A stretch of 64,000 nucleotides of DNA from Paenibacillus sp. FSL R7-0345 (GCF_038595055.1 NZ_CP152002.1:1656501-1720500); one strand, 5' to 3'; positions 18,516 to 28,679 are shown, numbered from the stretch's first letter. Numbers and translations: made by a program. The notes: a model not told the origin generated them from the sequence alone.

Positions 18516-19496
18516 TTAGAACAATCCGGTTTTTGTTATTTTGTTGGATACCCAGTTTGAGCTCACCAGCAGGATCAGGGCAAAGACAGATTTCGTCAAG
18601 CCGATTGCGGTCGCTGATGAGAATTGGAAATTGAGCAGTCCCGTCTGGTAAACATACGTATCAATAACCTGGCTGGCAGGCAGATTTAGCGTATTTTGCA
18701 GAACATAAATCTGGGTGAAGTTGTTGTTCAGCATGCCGCTGACAGCGAAAATAACGAGCACCATCAGGGTCGGCAGAATGCCGGGAATGGTCACATGGAG
18801 CATCCGCTTAAACCGACCCGCTCCGTCAATCGCCGCTGCCTCATGGAGGCTCTGGTCTACTCCGGCCATGGCCGCCAGGTACAGGATGGCGCCCCAGCCG
18901 AGATCCTTCAGCAGGCCCGTGGCAATGGCCACACCCCAGAAATATTTCGGATCAGCCAGAAATTGCAGTGGCGCGTCAATGAAGCCCAGATGCAGCAGCA
19001 TATAGTTGACGATACCGTCGCTGTTCAGCAGCGTAATGAACAACCCGCCAAAAATAACCCAGGACAGGAAATGCGGTAAATAAGTAACGGTCTGGACAAC
19101 TGCTTTGAAGCGGGAGCTGCGGATTTCATTCAGCAGCAGGGCGAAGAGCAGGGTACACGGGATACTGACAGCAGCCCCAAGCAGGTTAATGCCGAGTGTG
19201 TTGCGGATCATCGGCCAGAACTGAAAGTTGGTAAACAGTCTTTTGAAATGGGCCAGGCCGTTCCAGTCTGCGGTAAAGATCCCTTTGACGCCCATAACCG
19301 GCTCAAAGTCCTTGAAAGCCATAAGCAGCCCGAACAGCGGCGTGAAATCGAACAGGAAAATCAGGAACACAGCGGGCAGCAGCATCGTTTTCAGCTCCAG
19401 CTGAGTACGGAAATCGTAGCCAAGCCTGAAGGATTTTTGCTTGCGGACCGCTTTATCCTTTTTCTTGGCAGAAGTTAAGGGCTCAATCATTGCCAT
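18516..19496 (-). CDS. Carbohydrate ABC transporter permease (LplB/YteP-like)
   Basis: About 326 residues and six membrane helices, starting after a basic cytoplasmic leader (KKKDKAVRKQKSFR). The EAA loop is LHEAAAIDGAGRFKRMLHVTIPG near residue 220. The C-terminus VSNWVSNKITKTGLF-like resembles LplB/YteP partners. The frame extends to a TTG at 19511, but that codon overlaps the ribosome binding site. The ATG at 19494-19496 lies 7 bp after GGAGGA and is preferred. It pairs with the downstream permease, 14 bp away, and probably forms a heterodimer. A hairpin separates it from the upstream lipoprotein gene. Confidence 0.9.
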   Translation of the reverse strand: MAMIEPLTSAKKKDKAVRKQKSFRLGYDFRTQLELKTMLLPAVFLIFLFDFTPLFGLLMAFKDFEPVMGVKGIFTADWNGLAHFKRLFTNFQFWPMIRNTLGINLLGAAVSIPCTLLFALLLNEIRSSRFKAVVQTVTYLPHFLSWVIFGGLFITLLNSDGIVNYMLLHLGFIDAPLQFLADPKYFWGVAIATGLLKDLGWGAILYLAAMAGVDQSLHEAAAIDGAGRFKRMLHVTIPGILPTLMVLVIFAVSGMLNNNFTQIYVLQNTLNLPASQVIDTYVYQTGLLNFQFSSATAIGLTKSVFALILLVSSNWVSNKITKTGLF

Positions 19497-19514
19497 ACCG
19501 GTTTCCTCCAATCC

Positions 19515-19557
19515 GGCTTGTGCCTGCAGCGGTCTGTCCAGCCGCAGGCTACAAGCC
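19515..19557 (-). promoter_or_regulatory. mRNA hairpin between binding-protein and permease genes
   Basis: GGCTTGT-GCCTGC-GCGG (from 19515) pairs imperfectly with CCGCAGGCTACAAGCC (19542-19557). The stem lies in the transcript directly after the lipoprotein gene and has no T-run. In sugar importer operons such structures often stabilise the binding-protein mRNA or partly terminate, raising lipoprotein over permease. That role is inferred here. Confidence 0.5.
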
Positions 19558-19582
19558 CCTTGTCATCGTGTAAACAACCTGA

Positions 19583-21277
19583 TCAGGAATTTATGCCTTT
19601 GGCATGAACGCCGTACTCATCGCTTTTTTGCTGGATGTACTGGTTACGCTCGGCGTCAAGCTTTTCAATGCCCAGCTTCTTTAACTGCTCAATCAGTTCA
19701 TTGTACAGCTGGTTAAACTCATCGTCGGTTTTGGCCATCACGATCTTGGCAATCTGCGCTTCTTTGTAAGCCTTGATCTGCATTTCAAGATTGGCGTTGT
19801 CGCTGTTGGCAGGGAACAGATCGGCCGGCAGCTCCAGGGCGGAACTGTCATAAATATGAGTCTGTTCATCTTTACCGTAGGCTGCCTGCACTTTATTGGC
19901 TGTTACGGCTTCTTTGTCCGTTTCCTCTGTAGGAGGCTGCTGCACCGAATAGGAGAAGGTAGTGTGATGGAACGGCCAGATTGCGCTGACGGCTGTATTC
20001 ATATAATCTGCAGCGTCCTTCAGCCCTTTTTCGGTTTTGACCAGTAATCCTTTGTCGTCAAGAGTGTAATGCTCCCCTTCAAAGCCGTAGATATGCAGCA
20101 TCATTCCTTCCTTGCTGGTCATATAGCTGAGCCATTTAGCGAGCTTCTCAGGGTATTTGGTATCTTTGGAGATCAGTGTTTTCATCCAGCCGCCGCCGGC
20201 ACGTTCGCTCTTGTCCAGTGTCGGGATTTTACCGCTGGAGGGCAGGATAGGCCCTTGGGATTGCCAGTAATCGTTAAGCTGGAACGAGGTATTGGCGGTA
20301 TTTCCGATAAAGGTGAAGACCCGCCCGGAGGCGACATCGGCCTTAACTGCGGCATTGTCGACGGTCATCTGCCCCGGCTCAAAGTAACCGCTGCGCATCG
20401 ACTGGTTCAGGAAAGACAAGGCGTCTTTCGTTTCGGGAGCAAGGAGCAGGTCCCTGTAGCTTCCGTCTTTATCGACAACCATCGCACCGAAGGTGTTCTG
20501 GAGGAACTTGAGTGTGCTGTCCTGGTAGCCCTTGCCGTCAACCAGCAGCGGGATCACCGGTGCGCCGTCCACCTTAAGGTTTTTGGCTTTATCATAAGCG
20601 GCCAGCAGGCCCTCTTCGGTACGGATATCTTCAAGCGTCATACCGATCTGCTCCAGAATGTTTCCGTTGACCATAATGCCCAGATTGGAGGCGTAATCGA
20701 CCAGGTCAACGTAGAATTCACCGGATGGGGGATAGACACTGCGGGCATCTGCCGAATTGATATGGCTCGGGTAGGAATAAAAGCCGCCGTCGCGCTCTTC
20801 GATGACTTCCTTTACGTCAGCAGGGAAGTCTTTAAGAATGTGCGATTCCGGATCGTATTTGGTCAAAAACTCCTCCAGGTCCCAAACCTTGCCGGATTGA
20901 ATCAGCTTCTTGACCATCACATCATTCGTAACCGTCAGAACGTCCGGGAAATCCTTGCCGGATACGAGCATCAGATTCAGCTTCGTATCGCCATCCTGGG
21001 CCGGGATGTTAAATTCAAAGCTCAAGCCGGTCGCTTCTGAAATTGCACCTTGTACCGATTTCGGGTCCGTATTCCAGGTGGCCGGCGGATTCCAGAAATC
21101 AATGCTGGAGAACCAGACGGCCTGATCCAGCTTTCCGCTGTCCGCTCCGGCTGAATCAGGTGATGGTGATGCGGCATTGCCTGCATTGCCGGTACTAGAA
21201 CCGGAGTTGCCGCATGCTGTTACCAGCAGTGATAAGGCTAATAAACCGCTTAGTACCAATGGTTTCATTCTTTTCAT
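19583..21277 (-). CDS. Extracellular sugar-binding lipoprotein (LplA/YtcQ-like)
   Basis: A 564-residue substrate-binding protein. The signal peptide ends in a lipobox LLVTACGNSG (Cys near residue 22), followed by a Ser/Gly-rich linker and the large two-lobed LplA-type fold (LMLVSGKDFPDVLTV, YDKAKNLKVDGAPVIPLLVDG). The related YtcQ-YteP-YtcP system carries rhamnogalacturonan oligomers in Bacillus subtilis, which fits the enzymes in this window; the actual ligand is inferred. It is the first gene of the importer operon, behind GGGGAGGT. It lies downstream of the YesM/YesN pair on the same strand, so that two-component system is the likely activator. Confidence 0.9.
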   Translation of the reverse strand: MKRMKPLVLSGLLALSLLVTACGNSGSSTGNAGNAASPSPDSAGADSGKLDQAVWFSSIDFWNPPATWNTDPKSVQGAISEATGLSFEFNIPAQDGDTKLNLMLVSGKDFPDVLTVTNDVMVKKLIQSGKVWDLEEFLTKYDPESHILKDFPADVKEVIEERDGGFYSYPSHINSADARSVYPPSGEFYVDLVDYASNLGIMVNGNILEQIGMTLEDIRTEEGLLAAYDKAKNLKVDGAPVIPLLVDGKGYQDSTLKFLQNTFGAMVVDKDGSYRDLLLAPETKDALSFLNQSMRSGYFEPGQMTVDNAAVKADVASGRVFTFIGNTANTSFQLNDYWQSQGPILPSSGKIPTLDKSERAGGGWMKTLISKDTKYPEKLAKWLSYMTSKEGMMLHIYGFEGEHYTLDDKGLLVKTEKGLKDAADYMNTAVSAIWPFHHTTFSYSVQQPPTEETDKEAVTANKVQAAYGKDEQTHIYDSSALELPADLFPANSDNANLEMQIKAYKEAQIAKIVMAKTDDEFNQLYNELIEQLKKLGIEKLDAERNQYIQQKSDEYGVHAKGINS

Positions 21278-21310
21278 TTCTCTTTAAACCTCCCCGTTTG
21301 TTGTAATGAG

Positions 21311-21330
21311 GCATAAGACAATTCTTATGC
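21311..21330. promoter_or_regulatory. Palindrome upstream of the lipoprotein gene
   Basis: GCATAAG (21311-21317) and CTTATGC (21324-21330) form a perfect 7-bp inverted repeat with a 6-bp centre, 34 bp upstream of the lipoprotein start and after the response regulator gene. It could be an operator or a weak terminator without a T-run. Confidence 0.35.
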
Positions 21331-21404
21331 TAAACGTTCAGCCGTCCAGGGCATAGGGCTGGAGTTTGCTGTTTTGGTGTTTTGTTCACGGATTGAATCC
21401 GCTT

Positions 21405-22862
21405 TCACAGCTTGCGGTATTTGCTTGGGGTTACACCGTAATGTTTTTTGAACAGCTTGTTGAAGTGAAAATAATCCTTGTAGCCGGTACGCTGAACGAT
21501 CTCCTGGACCGACAGCTCCGGATCTGCGAGCAGCTGGCGGGCCAGCTGCAGACGCTTGGCTGCCACATATTCTGTATACGTTGAACCGGTTTCCCTTTTG
21601 ACAAGGGCGCTTGCATATCCGATGCTCAGGCGGAAGTTCCGGGCAACCTCGCTCAGCAGCAAATCCTCAGTAAAGCTCTCATCGATATAATCCAGCACCC
21701 GCTTCGCAAGCCCGCTCGGATTAACCGCCGGTTCTCCGGCTGCATTTTCGAATCCTGATGCAATGCGGGCGAACAGCTCTTCAAGGGTGCAGTGCTGGCG
21801 TGCAATATTCTCATAGGTCAAGGGCTCAGGGCCTGAGTCCCATGAAGAACCGCAGTATTTGTAATACAGGCTGACAATCTGATTGTAGACGATGGCAGCT
21901 TGATCGGCCGGCAATAGACAGCTTCGGCAAACAGCGGCTATGGAGGCGGTATCTGCGGCAATGTCGTCCATATTCCGTTCTTTAATGGATACCTCCAGCC
22001 GGAGCAGCGTTTTGCGCAGATCGGCGGGAGGCGAAACGGGCTTGTAGCGCAGCACCTGTTCTGTCCGGTATAAGGCAGAGCTGAACAGCGCAATATCAGC
22101 CTCCTGATGAAGGCGGGCGAGCAGAGTCTCCGGCAGGCCCTGACTGCTGATACCAGTCCACTCGGCATATTGCAGATGATCTGAAATATAAGTCAGGAGA
22201 TCCAGCGGGTGGTTGTCCTCGTCGTACATGAGCAGAATGGACAGCTTATTGTGGCCTGTACGCAAGCGGAGCTCCTGAATGTGCCCGGCCGCTGCAGGGC
22301 TGGTCAAAGCCGGCCAGTCAGCGGAGGCTTCCGCAAACAGGCAGTTGATGAAGCGGAAGTGCGGGAAGCTGGTAGAAAGTTGCCTGTTCTCCATGAATCC
22401 GGCAATGGTGATACTGTTATCCGGGTCGAGCAGCTCGAACAATTCATCAAGAAGCAAATCCAGCTCTCCTGCAGCAGGCTGCTTCCTGGCATCGAGGTAC
22501 TCACCTACCCGTTTGGCTGTGTCCTCCAGCTGGTCCTGCTCCACCTGCTTGAGCAGATAATCAAATGCGCCGTAACGGATCGCCTGCTGGGCATAGCTGA
22601 AATCCGCATATCCGCTGATCAGCACAACCTGGGTGGAGAGACCGCTCTTCTGTATATGCTCCAGCAGCTCCAGGCCGTCCAGGCCGGGCATCCGGATATC
22701 TGAAATAACCAATTCCGGCTGTTCCTGCAGGACACGCTGCCATGCGCTGGCCCCGTCATAGGCTTCGCCGATGACCTGAAAGCCGAGACTCTCCCAATCT
22801 ATCAGCTGTGAAATGCCGTAGGCGACCCAAGGCTCGTCGTCAACGATCAATACTTTTCTCAT
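21405..22862 (-). CDS. YesN-type response regulator with AraC DNA-binding domain
   Basis: A 485-residue response regulator. The receiver domain spans residues 1-120 (acidic pair DDE at 8-10, phospho-acceptor Asp55 in VISDIRMPG, Lys in LLKQVE). A variable linker (120-375) follows, then two helix-turn-helix motifs of the AraC family at the C-terminus (YIDESFTEDLLLSEVARNF; GYKDYFHFNKLFKKHYGVTP). Its ATG overlaps the end of the histidine kinase gene by 4 bp. With that kinase it should activate the adjacent sugar importer operon. It could also control other pectin genes. Confidence 0.92.
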   Translation of the reverse strand: MRKVLIVDDEPWVAYGISQLIDWESLGFQVIGEAYDGASAWQRVLQEQPELVISDIRMPGLDGLELLEHIQKSGLSTQVVLISGYADFSYAQQAIRYGAFDYLLKQVEQDQLEDTAKRVGEYLDARKQPAAGELDLLLDELFELLDPDNSITIAGFMENRQLSTSFPHFRFINCLFAEASADWPALTSPAAAGHIQELRLRTGHNKLSILLMYDEDNHPLDLLTYISDHLQYAEWTGISSQGLPETLLARLHQEADIALFSSALYRTEQVLRYKPVSPPADLRKTLLRLEVSIKERNMDDIAADTASIAAVCRSCLLPADQAAIVYNQIVSLYYKYCGSSWDSGPEPLTYENIARQHCTLEELFARIASGFENAAGEPAVNPSGLAKRVLDYIDESFTEDLLLSEVARNFRLSIGYASALVKRETGSTYTEYVAAKRLQLARQLLADPELSVQEIVQRTGYKDYFHFNKLFKKHYGVTPSKYRKL

Positions 22863-24607
22863 CGTAATGCTCCTTTCGTCTCATCCACGGAGATATGAAC
22901 GGGAAAATCCAGCGTTACAACCGTCCCCTGCACCGGTCCTGCTTCAATCCGGAGTGCTGCCTGTTCACCATAAAACAGCTTGAGCCGCCGGAAGCTGTTA
23001 GCGAGGCCGATTCCGGAGTCCTGCGGTCCTGTACGGTAATCGCCGGTTAGCTCTGCCTGCCGCAGGAAGGACTGGAGTTGCTCCAGCTTGTCCTGCGGGA
23101 AACCAGCTCCGTCATCAGCGACAACCGCCCGTATGGCGTCCGGATGAATCCGGCTCAGCGTAACAGTAACCGTGCCGGGCTCGATTTTACGCTCAAGGCC
23201 ATGGAAGACAGCGTTTTCAACTAAGGGCTGCAGCAGCAGCTTTAGTGTCCTCACCTCGTATAAGCCTTCTTCCACCTCAAAAGCGATCCTGATCTTTCCC
23301 CTGAACCGGAAGTCAATAATCCGGGCGTATTCGTGCAGGTGGGCGACCTCTTCCCGGAGGGTCACAAAGTTGTCCCCCTTCACGGAGTATCTGAACAGTC
23401 TCGATAAGGATGCGGTGATCTCAGCAATGTCGCCTGCTTTGTGGTAAAGGGATAAGGCCCGGATGCTTTCCAGCGTATTATACAGAAAATGAGGGTTGAT
23501 CTGGTTACGGTAAGCGGTAATTTCCATCTGCTTGCGGTCCAGCTCAGATTCATACATTTTACGCTGGGCATTCTGTACGTCATTGCCCAGCTGTACAATG
23601 GAATCCAGCATATGGTTGATGCTAGTCCCGAGCACACCGATTTCATTATGGTAGCTGTTACGGAATCTGGCCTGTCCGCCACTGCGTGCATAAGTATTAA
23701 CGAATTCCAGCAGAGCGCGTATAGGCCGCAGCAGCTGGAAATAGAACAGCAGCAGAAACAGCAGGAACACCAGCGAAATAACAGCATAGGCAACGACGTT
23801 CAGCCGTTTGACCAGATCCAGTTCGGACAGCAGCTCTGCCCGTGGGATGTCACTGACAATCCTCCAGCCGTTGGCCAGTGTTTTTTTGAGCACAATATAC
23901 GTTTTACCGGAGCTATGCTGATCTACATCTGCCAGGACGCGGGCATCAGGCCCGTCAGAGCCGGTTATGATACGGTCCCGGTCATCGGTCAGGAACAGGC
24001 GTGAATGTTCGGTCAGCTTCGATTTGCTCAAGACAGAGGTGAAGTTCTTGACGTCCATAAAAAATACGCACATCCCGCGGTAGTCCTTGAGCACCCGGTT
24101 ATTCTGCAAATTGTACACGGGTACTGAAATGGTATAGTAGGTTGTTCCGGCCTGATCAGAAGCGCCCAGCTCATACTTCATTTCATCCACCGAACGCAGC
24201 TGGACCGGAGCGAATGGTTTACCGACACTGGTGGCGAGCTCCCCTTCCCGGTTATAAAGCTGAATCCCCATAACCTCCTCCTTCAGGGCAAGGGTGCTGG
24301 AGAACTCGGCAACGATTTCCGGATTCATCAGAATCTTTGTGAGCGGATCGTCACTGCTTAAATAATTTTGCAGGATCGTGCTGTAGAGCAGGGAGTAAGA
24401 GATACCGTCCATGTCCTTAAAAAAGTTGGCCAGTGTCTCCTCCACCTGCAGCACAATTTTGTCAGCCGAGTCCGCAACCTTCTTTTCCACCGTCCGCTCG
24501 GCAATTTTATTGGATACAGCAAAAGAAACAAGCACGATAATAAACGTCAGGCCGATTAAATAGAGCAATTGCCTGAATAAGCCCGCATTGTGAAATGGAT
24601 TGCGCAT
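22859..24607 (-). CDS. YesM-type sensor histidine kinase
   Basis: About 582 residues. An N-terminal membrane helix (residues 10-33) is followed by an extracellular sensor domain of about 240 residues, a second helix (near 285-310), a HAMP linker, the His_kinase domain with QINPHFLYNTLESIRAL (phospho-acceptor His), and a C-terminal HATPase (LLLQPLVENAVFHGLE, DDGAGFP, GIGLANSFRRL). This is the LytS/YesM class that senses extracellular sugars. The start at 24605-24607 is chosen because GGGAGGGGACCT precedes it; the frame runs on to 24640. It is the first gene of the kinase-regulator pair and is divergent from the AraC-type sensor at 24867. Confidence 0.92.
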   Translation of the reverse strand: MRNPFHNAGLFRQLLYLIGLTFIIVLVSFAVSNKIAERTVEKKVADSADKIVLQVEETLANFFKDMDGISYSLLYSTILQNYLSSDDPLTKILMNPEIVAEFSSTLALKEEVMGIQLYNREGELATSVGKPFAPVQLRSVDEMKYELGASDQAGTTYYTISVPVYNLQNNRVLKDYRGMCVFFMDVKNFTSVLSKSKLTEHSRLFLTDDRDRIITGSDGPDARVLADVDQHSSGKTYIVLKKTLANGWRIVSDIPRAELLSELDLVKRLNVVAYAVISLVFLLFLLLFYFQLLRPIRALLEFVNTYARSGGQARFRNSYHNEIGVLGTSINHMLDSIVQLGNDVQNAQRKMYESELDRKQMEITAYRNQINPHFLYNTLESIRALSLYHKAGDIAEITASLSRLFRYSVKGDNFVTLREEVAHLHEYARIIDFRFRGKIRIAFEVEEGLYEVRTLKLLLQPLVENAVFHGLERKIEPGTVTVTLSRIHPDAIRAVVADDGAGFPQDKLEQLQSFLRQAELTGDYRTGPQDSGIGLANSFRRLKLFYGEQAALRIEAGPVQGTVVTLDFPVHISVDETKGALR

Positions 24608-24866
24608 AGGTCCCCTCCCGGCGATTCTTGGACATATCATAACTTATTCTTTATTGGTCCGCATAAAAAGCTTGAAAAACACTATGGATTACCCGGTAGG
24701 ATTTTCTCTTATACAATGGGCTGCTGCTTGTGGGATGCAGGTAAAATCAGTAAAATGTCAAAGAGGTTATCTGAAGTATATTGTGTGAAATGCCATTAGC
24801 TGGGATGATAAAGGTTGCATGGGAAATATGATATGCTCTACAGAACGGATGTCAGGAGGAATAGAG

Positions 24867-27182
24867 TTGAGCAAATACTTGCTGAAGCTGCTTGCCTATA
24901 GTCTGGTGCTGGGCATCCTGCCTACTGTCATTATCGGCTTCGCCTCCTATTCTACAGCTTCAAGGGATATGGAGACGAAGGTCAAGGAAATGAATATGCA
25001 GTGGCTGGATCAGACGCAGATGCGTGTCGAGCAGATTCTCAGAACTACAGAGAAATCGGCTACCCAGTTTGCCAACTCCTCGCTTGTCAGGGAATCCATA
25101 AGCAGCCCGTTATCTTCATATAACTTTGAGGCCGTCCGCCAGCTAACCAAGGAGCTGTATAACCTGCAGTCCAGTGATGCCATTATTACGCAGGCGTACC
25201 TGGTCAGCCTGGAGCAGAACTGGGCGCTGGGCCTGAATGTAATGAAGCCGCTGGATCAGCTGGAGAACTATCAGGAATTTGTAGGAAATGCCAGACAGCC
25301 GAAGAGCATCTTCTGGTATACAGGGGTATCGGCTCCCGGTACAGAAGATTTATACGAACCAGTGAAAACGATTACATTAGTACATAAAATCCCTATCCTG
25401 CCGCGGACCAATGAACCGCAGGGGCTGCTGGTCGTGAGCATTGTTTTATCTGAGGTCCAGGATGTCATGCAGCTGTCCTCCAACGTATCCAGCCGGAATT
25501 ATATTCTGGACCGGACGGGGGCGGATATTCTGGCTGCCGGACCGGATAAGGCCAGATATGCAGAGATTAACAGCGAGGTGCTTGACCGGCTTAACTCTGA
25601 TACGAAACGGCCGTCAGGAATATTGAATACGAAGCTGGACGGAAAAGAAGCGGCTGTCATGTACCGTTCCTCCGGCTATAACAGCTGGACCTATATCTCG
25701 GTGGTGGATATCGGGGAGATCAAAAAGGATACGCGGAAAATAGCCGGATTTACCATTCTGGTATGTCTGACTATCCTGCTGATTGTCGTTACTTTAGCTT
25801 TGTATGGAAGCCGCAGAATGTATTTGCCTATCCGTAATCTGCTTAAGGTGGCGCGGACCTACGGGGATTCCGATTCAGACCAGCGTACCCCGCGCAGCCG
25901 GGATGATCTTGAATACATCAAGTCGAGTTTTCAGTCCCTTGCCGGATCACGGGACCAGCTGGAGAAGCAGATGATGGGCCAGACCAGCCATCTGAAGGAA
26001 TATTTTGTGTTAAAGCTGCTCACCGGCCAGATCAGCGAAAACGACTATTTATTCCGCTCAGACAAATACGGCTTTCCTGAAGGCTGGAAGAGTCTCGGGG
26101 TGCTTGCCCTGCAGATTGATAATCTGCAGGAGACCCGCTGCCGGGAAGAGGACCGTGAGCTGCTGCTCTATGCGATCAGCAATATTGCCCAGGAGGTGCT
26201 GCCTGCCTCGCTCCGTTTTCCGCCGATCACGCTAAACAGTTCTCAGGTTACGCTGATTGCTACAGATAAGGAAGACAGGGAGGCGGTCAGAAAGATTCTG
26301 TATGAGGCTGCAGAGTGTATTAAGCTAAATGCCGAGAAGGTGCTGCAGATTAAGGTGAGCATCGGAATCAGCAATCCGTATGTCCAGCTCACAGATACCG
26401 TCTATGCCTATGCGGAAAGCCTCAATGCCCTAAAGGCGCGGATCAGCCTGGGACCGGAAATGATCATTCATTACGGCGATACCGGCAACCATGCAGCAGA
26501 CAGTCATTATGAATACTCTCATCTGAAAATTCTGGAGGACCGGGTAATCTACGCCATCAAGGAAATGCAGCCGGACAGCGCTTCTGAGCTGCTGGGCCAG
26601 TATCTGGACACCCTCGTCCATAAGGACCGCCCGCTGTATGAGCATCAGACCATGCTGCTGCAGCTGGCCTCCGGCATCCTGCGGATCGCCCAGGAGCAGG
26701 GAATTCCGGTCAAGCAGGTGCTGGAGGGTGAGAGCAGCCTGAGAACCATATTTCAGCTGCAGACCCGGGAGGAGATTATTCACTGGTTCGAATCCAGACT
26801 GTTCAGGCCTCTGATCAGGCTGCTGACAGACTGCTCCAAAATCCAGTACGTTAAAATTGCCGACAGGCTGGTGAACCTGATTCATGAGCAGTACGATCAG
26901 GATATTACCCTGGAAATGTACTCGAAGCTGCTGAGCTATCATCCGGTGTACTTAAGCCGTATTTTCAAGCGGGAGATTGGGATCTCGTTCAGTGATTATC
27001 TGACGGATTACCGGATGAAGATGGCCAAGGAGATGCTGGAGACGACGGATATGAGGATAGCGGAAATCAGCGAGAAAATAAAATACAAAAATATCAGCTC
27101 CTTTATCCGCAGCTACAAAAAAACCTATCAGATTACCCCGGGCCAATACCGGGAGAATATGATGAATGGAGCCCAGGAATGA
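24867..27182 (+). CDS. Membrane-bound AraC-type one-component sensor-regulator (YtdP-like)
   Basis: About 771 residues. A membrane helix near residues 5-28 (KLLAYSLVLGILPTVIIGF) is followed by an extracellular Cache-like sensor (30-290), a second helix (about 290-315), a cytoplasmic linker, and a C-terminal AraC DNA-binding domain (EQYDQDITLEMYSKLLSYHPVYLSRIFK; KIKYKNISSFIRSYKKTYQITP). YtdP-like proteins sense an extracellular ligand and bind DNA directly from the membrane. A longer frame starts at 24819, but TTG at 24867 lies 6 bp after AGGAGGA and gives a sensible N-terminus. The stop overlaps the next lipoprotein gene by 4 bp (ATGA). Confidence 0.9.
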   Translation: MSKYLLKLLAYSLVLGILPTVIIGFASYSTASRDMETKVKEMNMQWLDQTQMRVEQILRTTEKSATQFANSSLVRESISSPLSSYNFEAVRQLTKELYNLQSSDAIITQAYLVSLEQNWALGLNVMKPLDQLENYQEFVGNARQPKSIFWYTGVSAPGTEDLYEPVKTITLVHKIPILPRTNEPQGLLVVSIVLSEVQDVMQLSSNVSSRNYILDRTGADILAAGPDKARYAEINSEVLDRLNSDTKRPSGILNTKLDGKEAAVMYRSSGYNSWTYISVVDIGEIKKDTRKIAGFTILVCLTILLIVVTLALYGSRRMYLPIRNLLKVARTYGDSDSDQRTPRSRDDLEYIKSSFQSLAGSRDQLEKQMMGQTSHLKEYFVLKLLTGQISENDYLFRSDKYGFPEGWKSLGVLALQIDNLQETRCREEDRELLLYAISNIAQEVLPASLRFPPITLNSSQVTLIATDKEDREAVRKILYEAAECIKLNAEKVLQIKVSIGISNPYVQLTDTVYAYAESLNALKARISLGPEMIIHYGDTGNHAADSHYEYSHLKILEDRVIYAIKEMQPDSASELLGQYLDTLVHKDRPLYEHQTMLLQLASGILRIAQEQGIPVKQVLEGESSLRTIFQLQTREEIIHWFESRLFRPLIRLLTDCSKIQYVKIADRLVNLIHEQYDQDITLEMYSKLLSYHPVYLSRIFKREIGISFSDYLTDYRMKMAKEMLETTDMRIAEISEKIKYKNISSFIRSYKKTYQITPGQYRENMMNGAQE

Positions 27183-28675
27183 ACATGAATGTCTGCCGTG
27201 GTATAGCTATCCTGTTGTTGACGGCTGTTCTTGCCGGCTGCGGACCTGTGGATGGAAACACAGCCAAATCCTCCGGCCCGGATCGATTCTATCTTTCCAT
27301 AGGCGCCACCTTGATCGGTGAGCTGCCGCCCAACAATAATGCAGTAGAGCAGGCTATCGAAGCTTATACGGACACCGAGCTGCAGATTGACTGGATTCCG
27401 ATGTCTGCCTATGATGACAAGCTGAGGCTGATGATTGCAGCAGGAGAGCTTCCCAAGCTGGTTAAGCTGGGCTATACACCGGACTATATAAGCACGATCA
27501 GAGCCGGCCAATTCTGGGAGCTCGGGCCGCTTCTGAAGGATTACCCCCATTTATCAGTGCTGGACAGCGAGTACTACAGCAATATCTCGGTGGAAGGGCG
27601 GATCTATGGGATCCCCATTGTCCGTGATCTCGGCCGGGCGACCATCCAGTACCGCAAGGACTGGTTCGATAAGCTGGGCCTGAAGGTTCCGGTTACGCTG
27701 GAGGACTGGTACACTGTCGTGCGCGCGATGACCTTGGAGGACCCTGACGGGAACGGAAAGCAGGACACTTACGGCATGGTGCTGGATAAAAGATTCAACC
27801 AGGATGCCAGCTCGATGCTGACCCGGATTTCTGTATCCCAGGGCGGGCCGAACAAGTGGCTGGTGGAAAACGGCAAATTTATTCCCGAATTCCTGACCGG
27901 GACCTTTTATGAAACCATGCAACTATTCAGAAGGCTGTACGCGGAGAAGCTGATTAATTCTGATTTTGTAGTTATCGATAATAATGAAACCTCCAGAATC
28001 TATGATTCAGGTCGTGCAGGCATCCAGATCTCCGGAGGGAACGTCCAGAGCTGGATGGATAAATTAATCAAGACAGTGCCGGACGCGAAGGTGGATGTAG
28101 CCTTTCTTGCCGGACCAGCAGGCAGCCGTCTGCCGGGTGAGCCGGGCAATGCCGGATTCTTCGCAGTTCCCAAGGATTCTGTAAAAACACTGGAGGAGGT
28201 CAGGCAGATCCTCGAATTTCTCGACAAGCTGTTTGAGCCTCCGATGCAGACTGTAATTACAAGAGGAATTGAAGGCCGGCATTGGTCTGACCAGGGAGAT
28301 TATGCCGAAATTACGGACCGCACGCTGGATCTGAGAGAGGTGAAGCCGTACCGGGATCTGCTGCCCAATCTGGCAGAGTATCAGCGTTCGATCAAGCCCG
28401 TCCGTCAGCCTGAGCTGTACCAGAAGAATCAGCAGATCGGCAAAATGAACAGGGAATATACCGTAGAGAATCCGGCCCTGACACTGGAGTCGGACACCTA
28501 TAGAGAAAGAGGCAAGGAGCTGGAGACCATTATTCTGGATGCCGAGACCAAATTCATTATGGGCATGATTGATGAGGAGGGCTGGCGGGCGGAGCTGGCC
28601 AAGTGGCAGGCGGCAGGCGGCACTCAAATGTGTCTTGAATATGAGCTGGCCTACAGCAGCAGGGCGGCGGAATAA
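27179..28675 (+). CDS. Sugar-binding lipoprotein translationally coupled to the AraC sensor
   Basis: A 498-residue lipoprotein with lipobox TAVLAGCGPVDG (Cys near 21) and an LplA-type binding fold (LMIAAGELPKLVKLGY, LGRATIQYRKDWFDKLGL, DPDGNGKQDTYGM, the last a calcium-loop-like segment). It is a clear paralogue of the protein at 30919: matching blocks run through the whole length, such as YRKDWFD, SQGGPNKW versus MQGGPNKW, and LFRRLYAEKLIN. Its ATG overlaps the sensor gene's stop by 4 bp, and a terminator follows it, so it is more tightly tied to the sensor than to the permeases. It could deliver ligand to the sensor, to the importer, or to both. Confidence 0.9.
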   Translation: MNMNVCRGIAILLLTAVLAGCGPVDGNTAKSSGPDRFYLSIGATLIGELPPNNNAVEQAIEAYTDTELQIDWIPMSAYDDKLRLMIAAGELPKLVKLGYTPDYISTIRAGQFWELGPLLKDYPHLSVLDSEYYSNISVEGRIYGIPIVRDLGRATIQYRKDWFDKLGLKVPVTLEDWYTVVRAMTLEDPDGNGKQDTYGMVLDKRFNQDASSMLTRISVSQGGPNKWLVENGKFIPEFLTGTFYETMQLFRRLYAEKLINSDFVVIDNNETSRIYDSGRAGIQISGGNVQSWMDKLIKTVPDAKVDVAFLAGPAGSRLPGEPGNAGFFAVPKDSVKTLEEVRQILEFLDKLFEPPMQTVITRGIEGRHWSDQGDYAEITDRTLDLREVKPYRDLLPNLAEYQRSIKPVRQPELYQKNQQIGKMNREYTVENPALTLESDTYRERGKELETIILDAETKFIMGMIDEEGWRAELAKWQAAGGTQMCLEYELAYSSRAAE

Positions 28676-28679
28676 CCGG

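Noticed and set aside
20069..21040. Long plus-strand frame (323 codons) opposite the binding lipoprotein
   Set aside because: It mirrors a clear LplA-type gene on the other strand and has no recognisable family or good ribosome binding site. It is a codon-bias shadow.
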